Part shown: one piece after another, positions 5,005-5,143 of the stretch
Layout of the letters: each line of letters begins with the position of its first letter
How positions within the stretch are numbered: the stretch's first letter is position 1
From: Acidimicrobiales bacterium
GTDB taxonomy: Bacteria > Actinomycetota > Acidimicrobiia > Acidimicrobiales > RAAP-2
DNA: 5,143 nucleotides
Assembly (NCBI GenBank): GCA_030044045.1
Contig: JASHWO010000181.1
Location: forward strand, 1-5,143
Direction: 5' to 3'
Translations under genes and position numbers: made by a program
Notes under the pieces: model-generated
What the model was told of the DNA's origin: nothing
The model's database searches: none
What the model saw: the letters and a program-made list of their open reading frames with translations, nothing else

Positions 5005-5143
5005 CCGGGCGACCTCGGGCCCGGTGATCCGGGTGAGGAGCGGGAACGTCGAGGCGATGACAGCGAGCGACGCGGCGAGCCCGCCCACGACGGTCGCCCA
5101 GTAGGCGACCCCGGGGACCCGGAAGGCGATCCCGACCTGTGAG
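4996..5143 (-). CDS. C-terminal fragment of a membrane protein, rest outside the window
   Basis: Only the last 48 codons are visible, open from the window edge to the TAA at 4998-4996. The fragment begins SQVGIAFRVPG, then has one clear membrane helix (about residues 13-34 of the fragment, WATVVGGLAASLAVIAS in its core), and ends STFPLLTRITGPEVARNE. Codon use resembles the neighbouring genes, with G or C in nearly every third position, which supports real coding. I do not recognise the family. The gene ends 48 bases before the ABC ATPase start in the same direction, so it could be the upstream member of the exporter operon. It is too short to tell whether it is another transporter subunit. 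Confidence 0.7.
   Translation of the reverse strand, partial: SQVGIAFRVPGVAYWATVVGGLAASLAVIASTFPLLTRITGPEVARNE

Overview
The window comes from a very GC-rich chromosome with GTG starts and GTGA-type gene overlaps. The TAnnnT-style -10 element, the near-leaderless start and the protein style point to the Actinomycetota. I cannot place it further; Acidimicrobiia or another deep, uncultured actinobacterial lineage would fit. All five genes I can support lie on the minus strand. The long plus-strand open frames are GC-driven shadows. No rRNA, tRNA, CRISPR array, transposase or other mobile element is visible, and no gap between genes exceeds about 220 bases.

Reading in the direction of transcription (high to low coordinates): (1) the last 48 codons of an unidentified membrane protein ending at 4996; (2) an ABC exporter pair, an ATPase (4048-4947, NatA-like with a DUF4162-type tail) overlapped by four bases by an ABC-2 permease (2858-4051, NatB-like); (3) a 219-base intergenic region with a possible terminator hairpin, a GGGACGTAAGTCCC palindrome that closely matches the DosR/DevR box, and a long imperfect inverted repeat just ahead of a strong Shine-Dalgarno; (4) a 112-residue single-pass membrane protein (2300-2638); (5) a six-helix membrane protein that ends in a HisKA_3-type dimerisation helix pair and has no ATPase domain (1248-2207), so it is a truncated or pseudo-kinase relative of NarX/DevS-type sensors; (6) a 67-base gap with a perfect 7+1+7 palindrome (ACTACAGCCTGTAGT) abutting a TTGACA promoter; (7) a conserved-looking polytopic membrane protein that runs off the left edge (1-1180) and is probably translated from a leaderless or nearly leaderless mRNA.

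The exporter pair is ordinary and probably forms an operon, perhaps together with the truncated gene upstream. The interesting part is 1180-2860. A DosR-like operator precedes a small membrane protein and a catalytically incomplete kinase of the family that normally works with DosR-type regulators. The next gene carries what looks like a BlaI/CopY-type operator. Whether these act together, for example in hypoxia, redox or metal stress, is inference from the sites and is not shown by the sequence.
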